From Paenibacillus oceani (lineage in GTDB: Bacteria > Bacillota > Bacilli > Paenibacillales > NBRC-103111): 64,000 nt of DNA. Where the stretch lies: the NCBI RefSeq assembly GCF_014705615.1, contig NZ_JACXJA010000044.1:1-64000 (forward strand), written 5' to 3'. This document shows positions 26,469 through 35,310 of the stretch, in pieces (the stretch's first letter is position 1; each line of letters opens with the position of its first letter). Below the pieces are notes generated by a model. It saw only the letters and a list, made by a program, of their open reading frames with translations, ran no database searches and was not told where the DNA came from. Both the position numbers and the translations under genes were made by a program.

Positions 26469-27785
26469 CTATTTCTTCAGTTCGGCCTCGATCTTTTTAT
26501 CTACAAGCTCCTTCGTTGTCCGAATGACCGTGTTCAAGTCCTGGCCTTTCCGAATGGCGACTGCGGCGTTCCACGCCTCTGGCCTGACGATCGTCTGATC
26601 GTACGGGGACGGCTTGTGCATCTTGCGCGGAGTCGCGTTGAAGATTGCGGCGACATGTTTGCCTTTCATGTTCTGCAGGTTGGCTCCGAACAGCTTCTGG
26701 ATGTCGGCGCTGGCCAGCGGGGTGACTCTTCCGTTTTTCGTCATTTCGCTTTGCACCTGGTCGGACAGCATGTGCGCCATTACCTGGAACGCCTCGTCCT
26801 TATGCTTGCTCAAATTGGAGAGCACCATCGAATGCGTGGTTGCTTCGCGGCCTGTGCCGACCGCTTCAGGGAAGTTGGGCAAGGCGACCATATCCCAGTT
26901 CAGATTAAATCCGCCCTTTTTGAGCTCGTCTTCGAATCTGCCGACGAAATTGTCGGCCCACAGCGGAAACATCGCAAGCGTTTTGTCTTTGATAAATACT
27001 TCTCGGCCGATCGGCACCTCATTGCCCAGGATTCCGGAAGCTTGATACGACTGCTGTACCATCTGAAACACTCGCTTCCACTCCTCCGAGTCGATTACGC
27101 TCTTGCTGGTCGCCAGGTCGACGAACGACAGCGACAGCTGGGAAGCGATCAGAGCCGGCTCACTCGGGTCGAATCCGATATACCGGACGCCTCCATCCTC
27201 TCTGGACAACCGCTTGGACAGCTGAATCACTTCGTCCCACGTCATGCCGTCCCGCGGATACTCCTCTCCGAATTTATCGAAGATGTCCTTGTTATACAGC
27301 ATAACCCCGACGCCGACGGAGAACGGCAGCGCCGGTAGTTCCCCGCGATCCCCGAATTGTCTGAGCGTCTCGATGATCGTCGGATTTACTTTGCCCAGGT
27401 CCGCATTCGTTTTCTTGACATACTCGTCCAACGGCTGAAGCACCTTGTAATCTTTCAGCCGCTGCAGGTCGCTCGTGCTGGTAAAGACGATGTCGGGGAA
27501 GTTGCCGGATGCAAGCAGCTCTTCCGGGGTCGTTCCTTTATCCTCGACGATCATCTTTAGCGTAATGTGCGGATATTTGCTGCGAACCGGCTCGATAAAA
27601 TACCGTTTGAACTCGTCGTCGGTCAGGTTCGTCCGGAAGCGGTACACGGAAAGCTCTACCGGCTTTGCCTCCTCGGGCTTCACATGATCGCCGGGAGCCT
27701 CTCCGGTTTCCTTCTTTGAACTACAACCCGCGAACAAAGCGGTCAGCATGGTCAGAACGGTAAACGTTACAACTGTTTTTTTCAT
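26469..27785 (-). CDS. ABC-type extracellular solute-binding lipoprotein, orphan
   Basis: A 438-residue lipoprotein with lipobox FAGC (Cys21) and a family 1 binding fold. It belongs to the same subfamily as the binding proteins at 0.5, 43.5 and 56.4 kb (LYNKDIFDKFGEEYPRDG, then MTWDEV and a Lys/Glu-rich C-terminal helix). No permease gene is adjacent. It sits in one leftward operon behind two Gfo/Idh/MocA dehydrogenase genes and ahead of two Tat-exported beta-helix proteins. The likely job is to bind the saccharide released by those proteins and pass it to a permease encoded elsewhere. Confidence 0.93.
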   Translation of the reverse strand: MKKTVVTFTVLTMLTALFAGCSSKKETGEAPGDHVKPEEAKPVELSVYRFRTNLTDDEFKRYFIEPVRSKYPHITLKMIVEDKGTTPEELLASGNFPDIVFTSTSDLQRLKDYKVLQPLDEYVKKTNADLGKVNPTIIETLRQFGDRGELPALPFSVGVGVMLYNKDIFDKFGEEYPRDGMTWDEVIQLSKRLSREDGGVRYIGFDPSEPALIASQLSLSFVDLATSKSVIDSEEWKRVFQMVQQSYQASGILGNEVPIGREVFIKDKTLAMFPLWADNFVGRFEDELKKGGFNLNWDMVALPNFPEAVGTGREATTHSMVLSNLSKHKDEAFQVMAHMLSDQVQSEMTKNGRVTPLASADIQKLFGANLQNMKGKHVAAIFNATPRKMHKPSPYDQTIVRPEAWNAAVAIRKGQDLNTVIRTTKELVDKKIEAELKK

Positions 27786-27812
27786 AGGAACCCCTCCTCG
27801 AATACGTATCGA

Positions 27813-28859
27813 TCAAGCTTTCCATACCTTGTCATCCGGCCCGCCGATCGGCAGGCGTATGGTTTTCCCCGTTTTGGCCGACAGGATCGTCCCTACACAC
27901 GCTTCGAATATGCGCAAGGAAAAATCGGCGGAAACGGCTTGCGGGGAAGCGCCGACGATGCTCTCCGCATACTCGCGGAACAGCGAGGTGTAGGCCGCAA
28001 CCGAATCGTCATGCGTCAGCGCCTGCATCCGCAGTCCGTGTCCCGTAAACGAAACCAGACTACTCTTTGCGTTATCGAAGTCGATGACGCCTTTATCGCC
28101 AACGATTGACAATCGCTCGCGGGTCGGAAATCCTTCCGGCTCCATCATCGTCATATTCAGCTCGCATACGGCCAGGCTGCCATTTCTCATCCGGATCTGA
28201 CTGATCATGTAGTTGTCTGTCTCCATGCGGTCTTCACCCGGATAATGAGCGAGCGTGCGGCCCGACACCGTCTCGGGCTCCGAGTCGAGCAGCCAGCCGA
28301 TCAGATCCATGTAATGTACGCCATTATGAATAAATTGCCCCCCGCTTTCGGCTTTGCGGTAAAAGCTGCCGGCATCGTAAGGGAAAAAGCGTCCCTGCAA
28401 GCTGTACCGAAGCATTTTCGGGGTGCCGATTTTGCCGGTTCGAATCGTCTCTTTGATTTGCTGCCACTTATACTGGTATCTGTAATTGGTAACGATCTGC
28501 AGCTTCCGGTCCAGCCGCGCGGCCGTGTCCGCCAACATTCGTGCGGAAGCTACGCTTAACGCAAGCGGCTTTTCGCAGATGACATGCTTTCCGGCTTCAA
28601 GGGCCATCATCACCTGCTCGGCATGGAGCCAGTCCGGACTGCAAATATCGACGACGTGGACATCGTCCCGCCGCAGCACCTCCTGGAAATCGTTCGTCCA
28701 TTCGACCTTGCAGCGCTCGGCATACGTTCGGACGCCCAAATCGACGTCCATCAGAAGCACTACGTCCCATTGCGGAATTTGCATCGCTGCCGGCAAGTGA
28801 CAGCTTGTCGCTATGTTCGGTTTTCCCGCGCCTATCAAAGCATATCCCAATCGGTTCAT
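27813..28859 (-). CDS. Gfo/Idh/MocA family oxidoreductase
   Basis: A 348-residue NAD(P)-dependent dehydrogenase. The N-terminal Rossmann fold (ALIGAGKPNIATSCHLPAA, residues 5-24) departs slightly from GxGxxG. The family's EKPLALSV motif holds the catalytic Lys (about residue 93), and an alpha/beta C-terminal domain follows (GGQFIHNGVHYMDLIGWL, about 180-200). The frame continues upstream to a GTG, but that codon would overlap the ribosome binding site AAGGAG, so I start at the ATG. It is coupled to the upstream gene, whose stop codon is 20 bases away. It probably oxidises or epimerises a sugar in partnership with that second family member. Confidence 0.93.
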   Translation of the reverse strand: MNRLGYALIGAGKPNIATSCHLPAAMQIPQWDVVLLMDVDLGVRTYAERCKVEWTNDFQEVLRRDDVHVVDICSPDWLHAEQVMMALEAGKHVICEKPLALSVASARMLADTAARLDRKLQIVTNYRYQYKWQQIKETIRTGKIGTPKMLRYSLQGRFFPYDAGSFYRKAESGGQFIHNGVHYMDLIGWLLDSEPETVSGRTLAHYPGEDRMETDNYMISQIRMRNGSLAVCELNMTMMEPEGFPTRERLSIVGDKGVIDFDNAKSSLVSFTGHGLRMQALTHDDSVAAYTSLFREYAESIVGASPQAVSADFSLRIFEACVGTILSAKTGKTIRLPIGGPDDKVWKA

Positions 28860-28876
28860 GTTCGTCTGCTCCTTCG

Positions 28877-29911
28877 TCACAACAGCACCTGTTCCTGGAT
28901 TTGCGCGGAGCGATACACCGCTCGCAGCACCTTCGTGACGGCAAGCGCATCCTCGGCGCCGGGCAAGTTGCCGCTCCAGCTTCCTGTTCTCAGTTCCCGT
29001 ACGAAATCGGCCAGCAGTTCCTCCTGCGCCTTCGGAGCCATTTCCAGCCTGGCGTCCTGCTCACCGTAAACGTTTGCCGACAGCTGTGCGCCGTCCGCAT
29101 ACAACGTCCCTTTCTCTCCGGTAACCGAAGCGCGGATGATCGGGCACCCCGCTTTGCCCGGAATGCGGCCGGTCACAAGATGGCCGACGGCGCCGCTGGC
29201 AAACTTAATCAGTACGGTCCCGAGCGACTCCATCCCGACTTGCGCGTAATCGTCGTAAAAAGCATCGCTCAGCATCGCCTGTACGGCGACCGGCTCGCCC
29301 AGCAGCCGGCACAAATAGTCGATCGCATAACAGCCGAAATTCGTCACCTCTCCCCCGCCGTAACTGTCCACATACGCTTTAGTGGCCCGGAAGCCTGGAA
29401 GCGGCCCGCCGTCCATCCATAACTCGACCGAAGCGGCGAGCGGTTTGCCGATTTCCCCCGCAGTAAGCCTGTTGGAAATATGCCTGAACGATGCCGTGTG
29501 CCTCAGCCAGAAAAAAACGAGCATTGGAACGCCGGCAGCCGCAACCGCCCTGCAGATCGACTCCGCATCGCGGACATGAACGGCAATCGGCTTGTCGCAG
29601 ACCATCGCCTTGCCCGCAGCCGCCGCTTCCCGTACGACCTCGGCCGTCTTCGCGGGCTCCACCATCACGCTGATCAAATCGATGTCATCCCGGCGAACGA
29701 GCATCCTCCAGTCTTCCACGTACTCCGCTCCATATCGCTTGGCGTAATCTATTGCCGATGCTTCGCCGCCTCCTTCCCATAATACCGGCTCCGATTCCGG
29801 ATAAAAGCTGACAGCCTTTAGCCGGACTCCGTCCATTCCGGACAACGGAATCTCCAGCGCATGTCTGCCCCTGATGCCAACTCCCACTACTCCTACACGA
29901 ATAAGCGACAT
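28877..29911 (-). CDS. Gfo/Idh/MocA family oxidoreductase
   Basis: A 344-residue NAD(P)-dependent dehydrogenase, first gene of a leftward operon. The N-terminal nucleotide site is VGVVGVGIRGRHALE (residues 6-20), the catalytic Lys lies in CDKPIAVHV (about 100), and the C-terminal half carries YGGGEVTNFGCYAIDYL (about 185). It is distinct in sequence from the downstream family member, so the pair may act on successive intermediates or as an oxidation-reduction couple, as in myo-inositol-type pathways (inference). Its promoter closely matches that of the GH38 mannosidase gene. Confidence 0.93.
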   Translation of the reverse strand: MSLIRVGVVGVGIRGRHALEIPLSGMDGVRLKAVSFYPESEPVLWEGGGEASAIDYAKRYGAEYVEDWRMLVRRDDIDLISVMVEPAKTAEVVREAAAAGKAMVCDKPIAVHVRDAESICRAVAAAGVPMLVFFWLRHTASFRHISNRLTAGEIGKPLAASVELWMDGGPLPGFRATKAYVDSYGGGEVTNFGCYAIDYLCRLLGEPVAVQAMLSDAFYDDYAQVGMESLGTVLIKFASGAVGHLVTGRIPGKAGCPIIRASVTGEKGTLYADGAQLSANVYGEQDARLEMAPKAQEELLADFVRELRTGSWSGNLPGAEDALAVTKVLRAVYRSAQIQEQVLL

Positions 29912-29958
29912 GTTTCCGGACGTCCCCCCTTTTGATGTCGATTTTGGTTTGCAGTTGT

Positions 29959-30011
29959 ACTATAGCACGCGGCCGATTGATTCCGGCTACACTCTTCTTG
30001 CACTTTGCACC
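29959..30011 (-). promoter_or_regulatory. Promoter/operator of the Gfo/Idh operon, shared sequence
   Basis: A 53-base stretch with a minus-strand extended -10 (TGCTATAGT) and upstream words TGCAAGAAG and GTAGCCGGA. It aligns without gaps to 34158-34210 upstream of the mannosidase gene, with 41 of 53 bases identical by my count. There is no good -35 hexamer, so an activator is probably needed; the AraC gene that starts at 30107 is the obvious candidate. Confidence 0.7.
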
Positions 30012-30020
30012 ACTAAACCT

Positions 30021-30034
30021 CGTAAACGCTTACT
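30021..30034 (+). promoter_or_regulatory. cre-like (CcpA) site upstream of AraC gene
   Basis: CGTAAACGCTTACT matches the Firmicutes cre consensus TGWAANCGNTNWCA at 12 of 14 positions. It overlaps the expected -35 of the rightward AraC gene, whose -10 TATAAT is at 30053-30058, and would permit catabolite repression of that activator and, through it, of its targets. Confidence 0.5.
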
Positions 30035-30106
30035 TTTGTCCGGAGCTTCACTTATAATGGAGTGGAGAAAAACGATGTCATCGTATTTTCGGGGAGGGAC
30101 ACCGTC

Positions 30107-31012
30107 ATGCAGCGACTCAGCCAAATCAAATGGAATCGGCATTACTACTTGTACAGAGGTGAAGTCCAGAGCGGGACGATGGAGTGTTTTCACGCTCATG
30201 AAGGCTTCGAGTTTCTATTCGTGCACGAGGGCTCCGGGGAAACGGTCGTGAATGGCCGGCGATACGAGTTCGGCCCCAGGTCGCTGTTATTGTTTCCGCC
30301 GTATCAGGTGCACGCTCTGCGGGTATACCCTCCCTATGTCCGCACTTGCCTGAAAATCAGGCTGCCGTGGACCGAGCCGTGCTCGTTATTGTTTCCGTTA
30401 TTGTACGAATTTTTATCGAATCTGGAGAAGCAGCCGCCCGATTGCCCGGTGTTCCAGTTGACCGACCGGCAGGAGGACTACCTGGAGCAGGCGATCGGGC
30501 AGGCCAGCGAATCGCTCGAACTTTGTACCGCTGAGGAGCAGCAGGAAACCGCCATGCTGTTCGTCCTGCAGTTGATTTCTTATCTGAAGCTGCACGTCTT
30601 CCCTTCTACAATGACCGGGCAACGGGAAAAGACCGGGATTCCCGGTCATTATGCGGAGCATATGATCAAATGGGTCGACCATCACTACACCGAAGATTTT
30701 TCGTTGTCGCGGCTCGCTTCCGAGCTTCACTTGTCTCCCAATTACGTGTCTAACATGTTCAGGCAATACACCGGGAGTACGCTTCGGGATTACGTTTCCC
30801 GAAAAAGACTGGAGCGGGCCTGCCTGTTGCTGGAAACTACGTCGCTGTCCATCGAGCGGATCGGTAAAGAGTCGGGCATTCCGAATGCGGCGCATTTCTG
30901 CCGCGTCTTCAAAAAAATGTTCCGGCTCACCCCTCAGCAGTACCGTCTGGAGAAGCAGCGCCAATACCGGTTCTCGGATGAAGACGAAGCGGGACGCCGA
31001 TCCTCCCCTTAA
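30107..31012 (+). CDS. AraC family transcriptional regulator
   Basis: A 301-residue regulator with an N-terminal cupin (HAHEGFEFLFVHEGSGE, about residues 24-40; a further motif FPPYQVHAL near 66) and a C-terminal AraC-type DNA-binding domain (about 190-290; ELHLSPNYVSNMFRQYTG and GKESGIPNAAHFCRVFKK). ATG 30107 is preferred because GGAGG lies nine bases upstream; an earlier ATG at 30062 has no good site and lies four bases past the -10. It sits between the Gfo/Idh operon and the mannosidase gene, which carry the same promoter sequence, so it is the likely activator of both. Its last bases overlap those of the convergent mannosidase gene by four. Confidence 0.93.
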   Translation: MQRLSQIKWNRHYYLYRGEVQSGTMECFHAHEGFEFLFVHEGSGETVVNGRRYEFGPRSLLLFPPYQVHALRVYPPYVRTCLKIRLPWTEPCSLLFPLLYEFLSNLEKQPPDCPVFQLTDRQEDYLEQAIGQASESLELCTAEEQQETAMLFVLQLISYLKLHVFPSTMTGQREKTGIPGHYAEHMIKWVDHHYTEDFSLSRLASELHLSPNYVSNMFRQYTGSTLRDYVSRKRLERACLLLETTSLSIERIGKESGIPNAAHFCRVFKKMFRLTPQQYRLEKQRQYRFSDEDEAGRRSSP

Positions 31013-34000
31013 TCGGCACCCGCTTCGGCCAGGAACGCAAGCTTGATGGTACGGATTTCGAATGGGCGAAAACGCAAGATCAGCTTGCCGTCCGGGCGGC
31101 ATGGAATCGGCTCAAGCGGATTCTCCAGCAGATCGGCCGCCCAAGCTTGCGCAACGGGCCAACCCGCGGCGAGGTTGAGCGTCGCCTGCGTTCCCGACGT
31201 TTCATACAGGCGGACAATGATGCCGTCATCGTCTTCGGAACGTTTCACCGCTTCCACCATGACGAGCGGATGATCAAGCTCCAGAAACGATCCTGACGAT
31301 TCCCGCTTATGGACTACAGGGGCTGCCCCCGCGCCAGCCGCCGTGCGCAGCGGCACATTCAGCTCATAGCCGCGCTTGTATGTCTTCGCCTGGATATGAT
31401 CGCCCCGATGCGGATACAGCGAATACGTAAACTCATGCTCCGCACGGTCCGCTTCCGGGTCCGGATGGCCGGAGGAACGCAGCAAGTTCAGATCGAGCGT
31501 GCCGCCTTCCGCCCGGTGGCCGTACTTGCAGTCGTTCAGCAAAGCGACGCCGTAATCCGGCTCGGACAGGTCGATCCAATGGTGGGCGCATATTTCATCC
31601 TTCGCATAGTCCCACATCGTGTTGCGGTGCGTCGGTCTGCGGATGAAGCCGAATTGAATCTCGCAGCTTGCCGTCTCTGACCGAATATCGACCGGGAACG
31701 AGGTCCGCAGCATTTTCTCCGACTCCCGCCAGTTTACCCGGGTCACAAAATCGATTCTGCGGCTTCCCAGCGTAACCAACACCTTCTGGGTCCACTCCGA
31801 CCGGCCATAGCGATAACGGTGCAGCAGTCCTGCCGCGGGTCCGTCCGAAATTTCCTTCGTTTCCACTAGCGCCGGCTTGTCGTTTTGAAGCTGCCGGTAA
31901 TCGTGCGGGAAGTCCCACGCATTGCCCTTGTCGTCGTATATGCTCAGATCGTTGGCGCATGCCCCGGATTGAACGAGCTCGCGCGCATGCTCCTTGTCGT
32001 AGATCGAAGCGATCGTGCCGTCCGGGTTAAACGAAAGCTTCAACAAATCGTTTTCGAGGCACCCGAGCGAAGCCGATGCCCGAAGCGGTGAAAAATCCGC
32101 GGTCTGCAGCGCCGATGCCGAAACGACGGCATACCCCATCGGCGGCACACAGGCGTACACCCACCGTCCGTCCGCTTTCAGCCACTCCTCGCGTTCCCAC
32201 GGCAAGGAGTTAAAAACCGTCAAGGACTCACCCTGCGCAGATACCGATTGCGCAATCGCCTCATACCGCTCGGCAATAAGATGCTCCACTTCCGCGAGCA
32301 TCACCGCATAACGCTCCAGCGACTCATCGTACACCCGCTTGATCGACGAGCCCGGCAATATATCGTGGAACTGGTATAACAGCACTTCTTTCCAGATGCT
32401 CTCCAGCCGTTCCGAAGGGTAGGGAAAGGCAGCGCCGCTTGGGCTCATACCGGGCCTTTCGGCCAATACCGAGGCAAATTCCAGCTCGCGGAGCGCTTTT
32501 TCCAGTTTGCGGTTGTACCATTTGTTTCTCCCCTGGCTGGTCAACGTCCCCTGATGCTTTTCCAAATACAGCTCTCCCCGCCAAGTTGCGTAGTGGGATG
32601 CGCCTTGGTTCAGCTTCTCGAAGAAAACCCAGGAAGGCTCCTGTACGACCGGACACAAGCCCAGCAAATTTTGCTCGCGGGCCAGACGCTCCAAATGCTC
32701 CTCTCCCGGACCGCCGCCGCCGTCGCCGATGCCGAACAGCATCAGACAATTTGCGGATACGCGCTTGTCCAAATAAGCGTTTTCCGCTTTGGTGACGGAC
32801 CGGGGAGCGGCCGGACTGTTGTACGTATCTTCGGGCGGCATATGCGTTAGCACAGCCGAACCGTCGAGGCCCTCCCATCGAAACGTGTGATGCGGATGTT
32901 TGTTGTATACGCTCCACGACAGCTTCTGTGTCATCATATAACTTACGCCGGACAACTTCAGCAGCTGCGGCAAACTGGCCGTATAGCCAAAAACGTCCGG
33001 CATCCACAGCGACTTCACCTCGATGCCGAATTCCTGGCGGAAAAACCGTTTGCCGTACAAAATCTGCCTGACCAGCGATTCGCCTCCGGGCACGTTTGTA
33101 TCCGACTCGACCCACATCGCCCCTTGCGGCTCCCAGCGCCCTTCGCGCACCCGCTCTTTGACCTGCTCGTACAACCCGGGATAAGACTTCTTGATCCAAT
33201 CGTACAGCTGCGGCTGGCTGGCTCCGAACACATAATCCGGGTACTGCTCCATCATCCGCAGAGCGGTGGCGAACGTACGCGCCCCTTTGCGAACCGTCTC
33301 CCGCAGCGGCCACAGCCAGGCAAGGTCGATATGGGCATGACCGATCGCGCTGACGGTCAGCACCGGGTCTCCCCCGCGCTTGCTCAGCTGTTCGTCCAGC
33401 ACCCGCCGCGCCTCCGCAACCTGATCCCCGGACAGATCCGTCAAAAACAGCGAAACCTCGTAAAGCGCATTCCAGATTTGTTCCCTCCGGGCGCTCGTTT
33501 CCGGCAGGTTCTCCGCGGTTTCAAGCAGTACTTCCGCGTCATAGTACAGCTGTCTTACGTCTTCTCTGCATAAGGCGATCACCGCTTCCTTCAGCGTTCC
33601 GCTGCGGTAATGGCCGAACAAGTCGTTGCACCCGGCGTCGCCCCACAGTCCGATCGTTTCACTCCCCGTTGACGAGGCGCTGACCGGAACTACCCGTTTG
33701 CCCGGCCGTCCCAGCGACAAGTCGAACGAGGAACTGACATTCGTCAGTCCTTGCACGGGAGAGCCTTCCTCGTCTACCAGACCAAGCTCCCCGTTCACAT
33801 CGATCAACAATACAACATTGCGGCCCCGCCCTTCCTCCGGCACTTTGCCGGCAAAATAAAACCAGGCGCAATCCCACAATTCACCCCACCGCTCTCCGGT
33901 GATCAGCTCGATCCTTGTTCCGGACGTCCGCTCCGCATAAACGACCGGTTCCTTCGTCACCCAGGCAGTTACGCTTAATTCGGCCAGCGGTACGTAAATG

Positions 34001-34062
34001 TGCTTGTCGATTTTATTCAGCATCGCTCTCATTACATCCGGTTTGAAAGCTTCATACGGCAT
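31009..34062 (-). CDS. Alpha-mannosidase, GH38 family
   Basis: A 1017-residue cytoplasmic glycosidase. An N-terminal beta-rich region precedes the GH38 catalytic domain with the metal-binding HAHIDLAWLWPL (about residues 242-253), the nucleophile Asp probably in MWVESDTNVPGGESLVRQ (about 325), and KSLWMPDVFGYTASLPQL (about 350). The GH38 C-terminal beta domains follow. It would cleave alpha-linked mannose from imported oligosaccharides with retention of configuration. ATG 34062 has AGGGGG nine bases upstream; a TTG eight codons earlier would overlap that site. No signal peptide. It shares its promoter with the Gfo/Idh operon, so mannosides may be the substrate of this locus. Confidence 0.95.
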   Translation of the reverse strand: MPYEAFKPDVMRAMLNKIDKHIYVPLAELSVTAWVTKEPVVYAERTSGTRIELITGERWGELWDCAWFYFAGKVPEEGRGRNVVLLIDVNGELGLVDEEGSPVQGLTNVSSSFDLSLGRPGKRVVPVSASSTGSETIGLWGDAGCNDLFGHYRSGTLKEAVIALCREDVRQLYYDAEVLLETAENLPETSARREQIWNALYEVSLFLTDLSGDQVAEARRVLDEQLSKRGGDPVLTVSAIGHAHIDLAWLWPLRETVRKGARTFATALRMMEQYPDYVFGASQPQLYDWIKKSYPGLYEQVKERVREGRWEPQGAMWVESDTNVPGGESLVRQILYGKRFFRQEFGIEVKSLWMPDVFGYTASLPQLLKLSGVSYMMTQKLSWSVYNKHPHHTFRWEGLDGSAVLTHMPPEDTYNSPAAPRSVTKAENAYLDKRVSANCLMLFGIGDGGGGPGEEHLERLAREQNLLGLCPVVQEPSWVFFEKLNQGASHYATWRGELYLEKHQGTLTSQGRNKWYNRKLEKALRELEFASVLAERPGMSPSGAAFPYPSERLESIWKEVLLYQFHDILPGSSIKRVYDESLERYAVMLAEVEHLIAERYEAIAQSVSAQGESLTVFNSLPWEREEWLKADGRWVYACVPPMGYAVVSASALQTADFSPLRASASLGCLENDLLKLSFNPDGTIASIYDKEHARELVQSGACANDLSIYDDKGNAWDFPHDYRQLQNDKPALVETKEISDGPAAGLLHRYRYGRSEWTQKVLVTLGSRRIDFVTRVNWRESEKMLRTSFPVDIRSETASCEIQFGFIRRPTHRNTMWDYAKDEICAHHWIDLSEPDYGVALLNDCKYGHRAEGGTLDLNLLRSSGHPDPEADRAEHEFTYSLYPHRGDHIQAKTYKRGYELNVPLRTAAGAGAAPVVHKRESSGSFLELDHPLVMVEAVKRSEDDDGIIVRLYETSGTQATLNLAAGWPVAQAWAADLLENPLEPIPCRPDGKLILRFRPFEIRTIKLAFLAEAGAD

Positions 34063-34818
34063 CGTTTCGGTCCCCCTTGCCGGCAATCGGCTTTTCGCTC
34101 ACGCAATAATACGCCGTTCTCTCGAACGATTCGCGCGGTATGCATAACCGCAGCCTGATGATACCACGGAACCGATTGACTCCGGCTACGGACTTCTTGC
34201 ATTTTGCAACTGGCGGGAGGCCCGGACACCCCCCTTATTCGTCTACCTCCTTCCCATGAGCAAGGGTCACAAGGCCCAGATACCACGATGAATGTTCCTG
34301 CGACACGTTCCGACTAGAAAAGAAGAACCGTCAGGGGAACGTCCGGACGGTCCTTTGACGTGCAAACCCAAACGTATGCGCGTGGAAGGGAATGGGTTCT
34401 TCGCTCCAGCCGCTCGCCCTCAGGTAGTGCTGTCTTCATAACTGTGTTATGATGGCTAACGAACCCACCATTCGTTATCAGAGCCGAATGCGGGCGTTTG
34501 AATTTGTAACGAACTCTTGTATGATTATTCCCGCAAATCGGATCGTTTTTTTCCACTTTCGGTCCGATAACGATCCCTGGATTCGTTAAGTCTGGATTGA
34601 CGTCGTTTTTCAGCGATAAGCACGATCCGATTCGTTAGTCATCGAACCTGAGTATATGTTCACTAACGCCAAGTAAGGAAACCCTTTCCTTCACTTTAGT
34701 ACGGTAAAGAACTTAAACTTTCTGGAAAATTTAAACAAACGCCGGAGAAATCATTCCCCGACGCTCCTTCATGCACAGCTCCCTGCTACGTCCGGCCCTG
34801 TACAACTCACAATCCGCC
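34063..34818. other. Long intergenic region, no gene seen
   Basis: The 756-base gap holds the mannosidase promoter (34158-34210) and no supported gene. An 80-codon leftward open frame (34314-34556) has no homology that I recognise. Around 34450-34680 the words ATTCGTTA, GATTCGTTAG and CACTAACG recur with irregular spacing in both orientations, giving a degenerate repeat texture; I cannot assign a function to it. Confidence 0.5.
34158..34210 (-). promoter_or_regulatory. Mannosidase promoter/operator, shared sequence
   Basis: On the minus strand an extended -10 (TGGTATCAT) is preceded by TCAATCGG, GTAGCCGGA and TGCAAGAAG, in the same order and exact spacing as at 29959-30011. Differences cluster in three places, including the -10 centre and the spacer just upstream of it, while the presumed protein-binding words are conserved. 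Confidence 0.7.
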
Positions 34819-35271
34819 CTACAAATCCTGCGACAATCGCACCATATCCGTCACCTGGATGCCGTTCTCGAATAAAGGTTCCTCATAATGCCGCAGGAAA
34901 AAGTCGCGGTCGATCCCGACCATACGGAATCCGCACTTCTGGTACAACGCCAACTGATCGACGCTGGAATTGCCGGTGCCGACTTCAATCGTCTGATACC
35001 CTTCTTCTCTTGCCTGCCAAACCGCATGCCGGACAAGCTGCTTGCCGATCCCTTTCCCCTGATGCTCTTCGCGGACGGATACGTTGACCAGTTCCACCGT
35101 CGCCGGCCTCGTAGGCAGCAGCACGTACACGCCGACGATTTCGCCGGAATCGACCGCGACATAACTTGTTCCTCTCTGCAAATAACGTTCAACCAGCTGT
35201 TTGGAAGGGTCTGCATTCAACAGCAGCTCCATAGGCGGTTGTTCGCCTTCCCCCAACATTCGAATATCCAT
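34819..35271 (-). CDS. GNAT family N-acetyltransferase
   Basis: A 150-residue cytoplasmic acetyltransferase. The acetyl-CoA site is REEHQGKGIGKQLVRHAVW (about residues 67-85), with the preceding beta-strand LVNVSV and the following IEVGTGNSSVDQLALYQKCGF (about 95-115), as in typical GNAT members. The acceptor is unknown. It follows the frameshifted AraC gene by 39 bases on the same strand, so the two were probably cotranscribed. A ribosome binding site GGAG precedes the ATG by six bases. Confidence 0.92.
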   Translation of the reverse strand: MDIRMLGEGEQPPMELLLNADPSKQLVERYLQRGTSYVAVDSGEIVGVYVLLPTRPATVELVNVSVREEHQGKGIGKQLVRHAVWQAREEGYQTIEVGTGNSSVDQLALYQKCGFRMVGIDRDFFLRHYEEPLFENGIQVTDMVRLSQDL

Positions 35272-35310
35272 CCTAATCTCCTTTCCTGGTCCTATCTCTA
35301 TCCAAGCTCG

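Noticed and set aside
34314-34556. An 80-codon leftward frame in the long gap before the GNAT gene
   Set aside because: No domain, no ribosome binding site and poor codon pattern. Left as intergenic.
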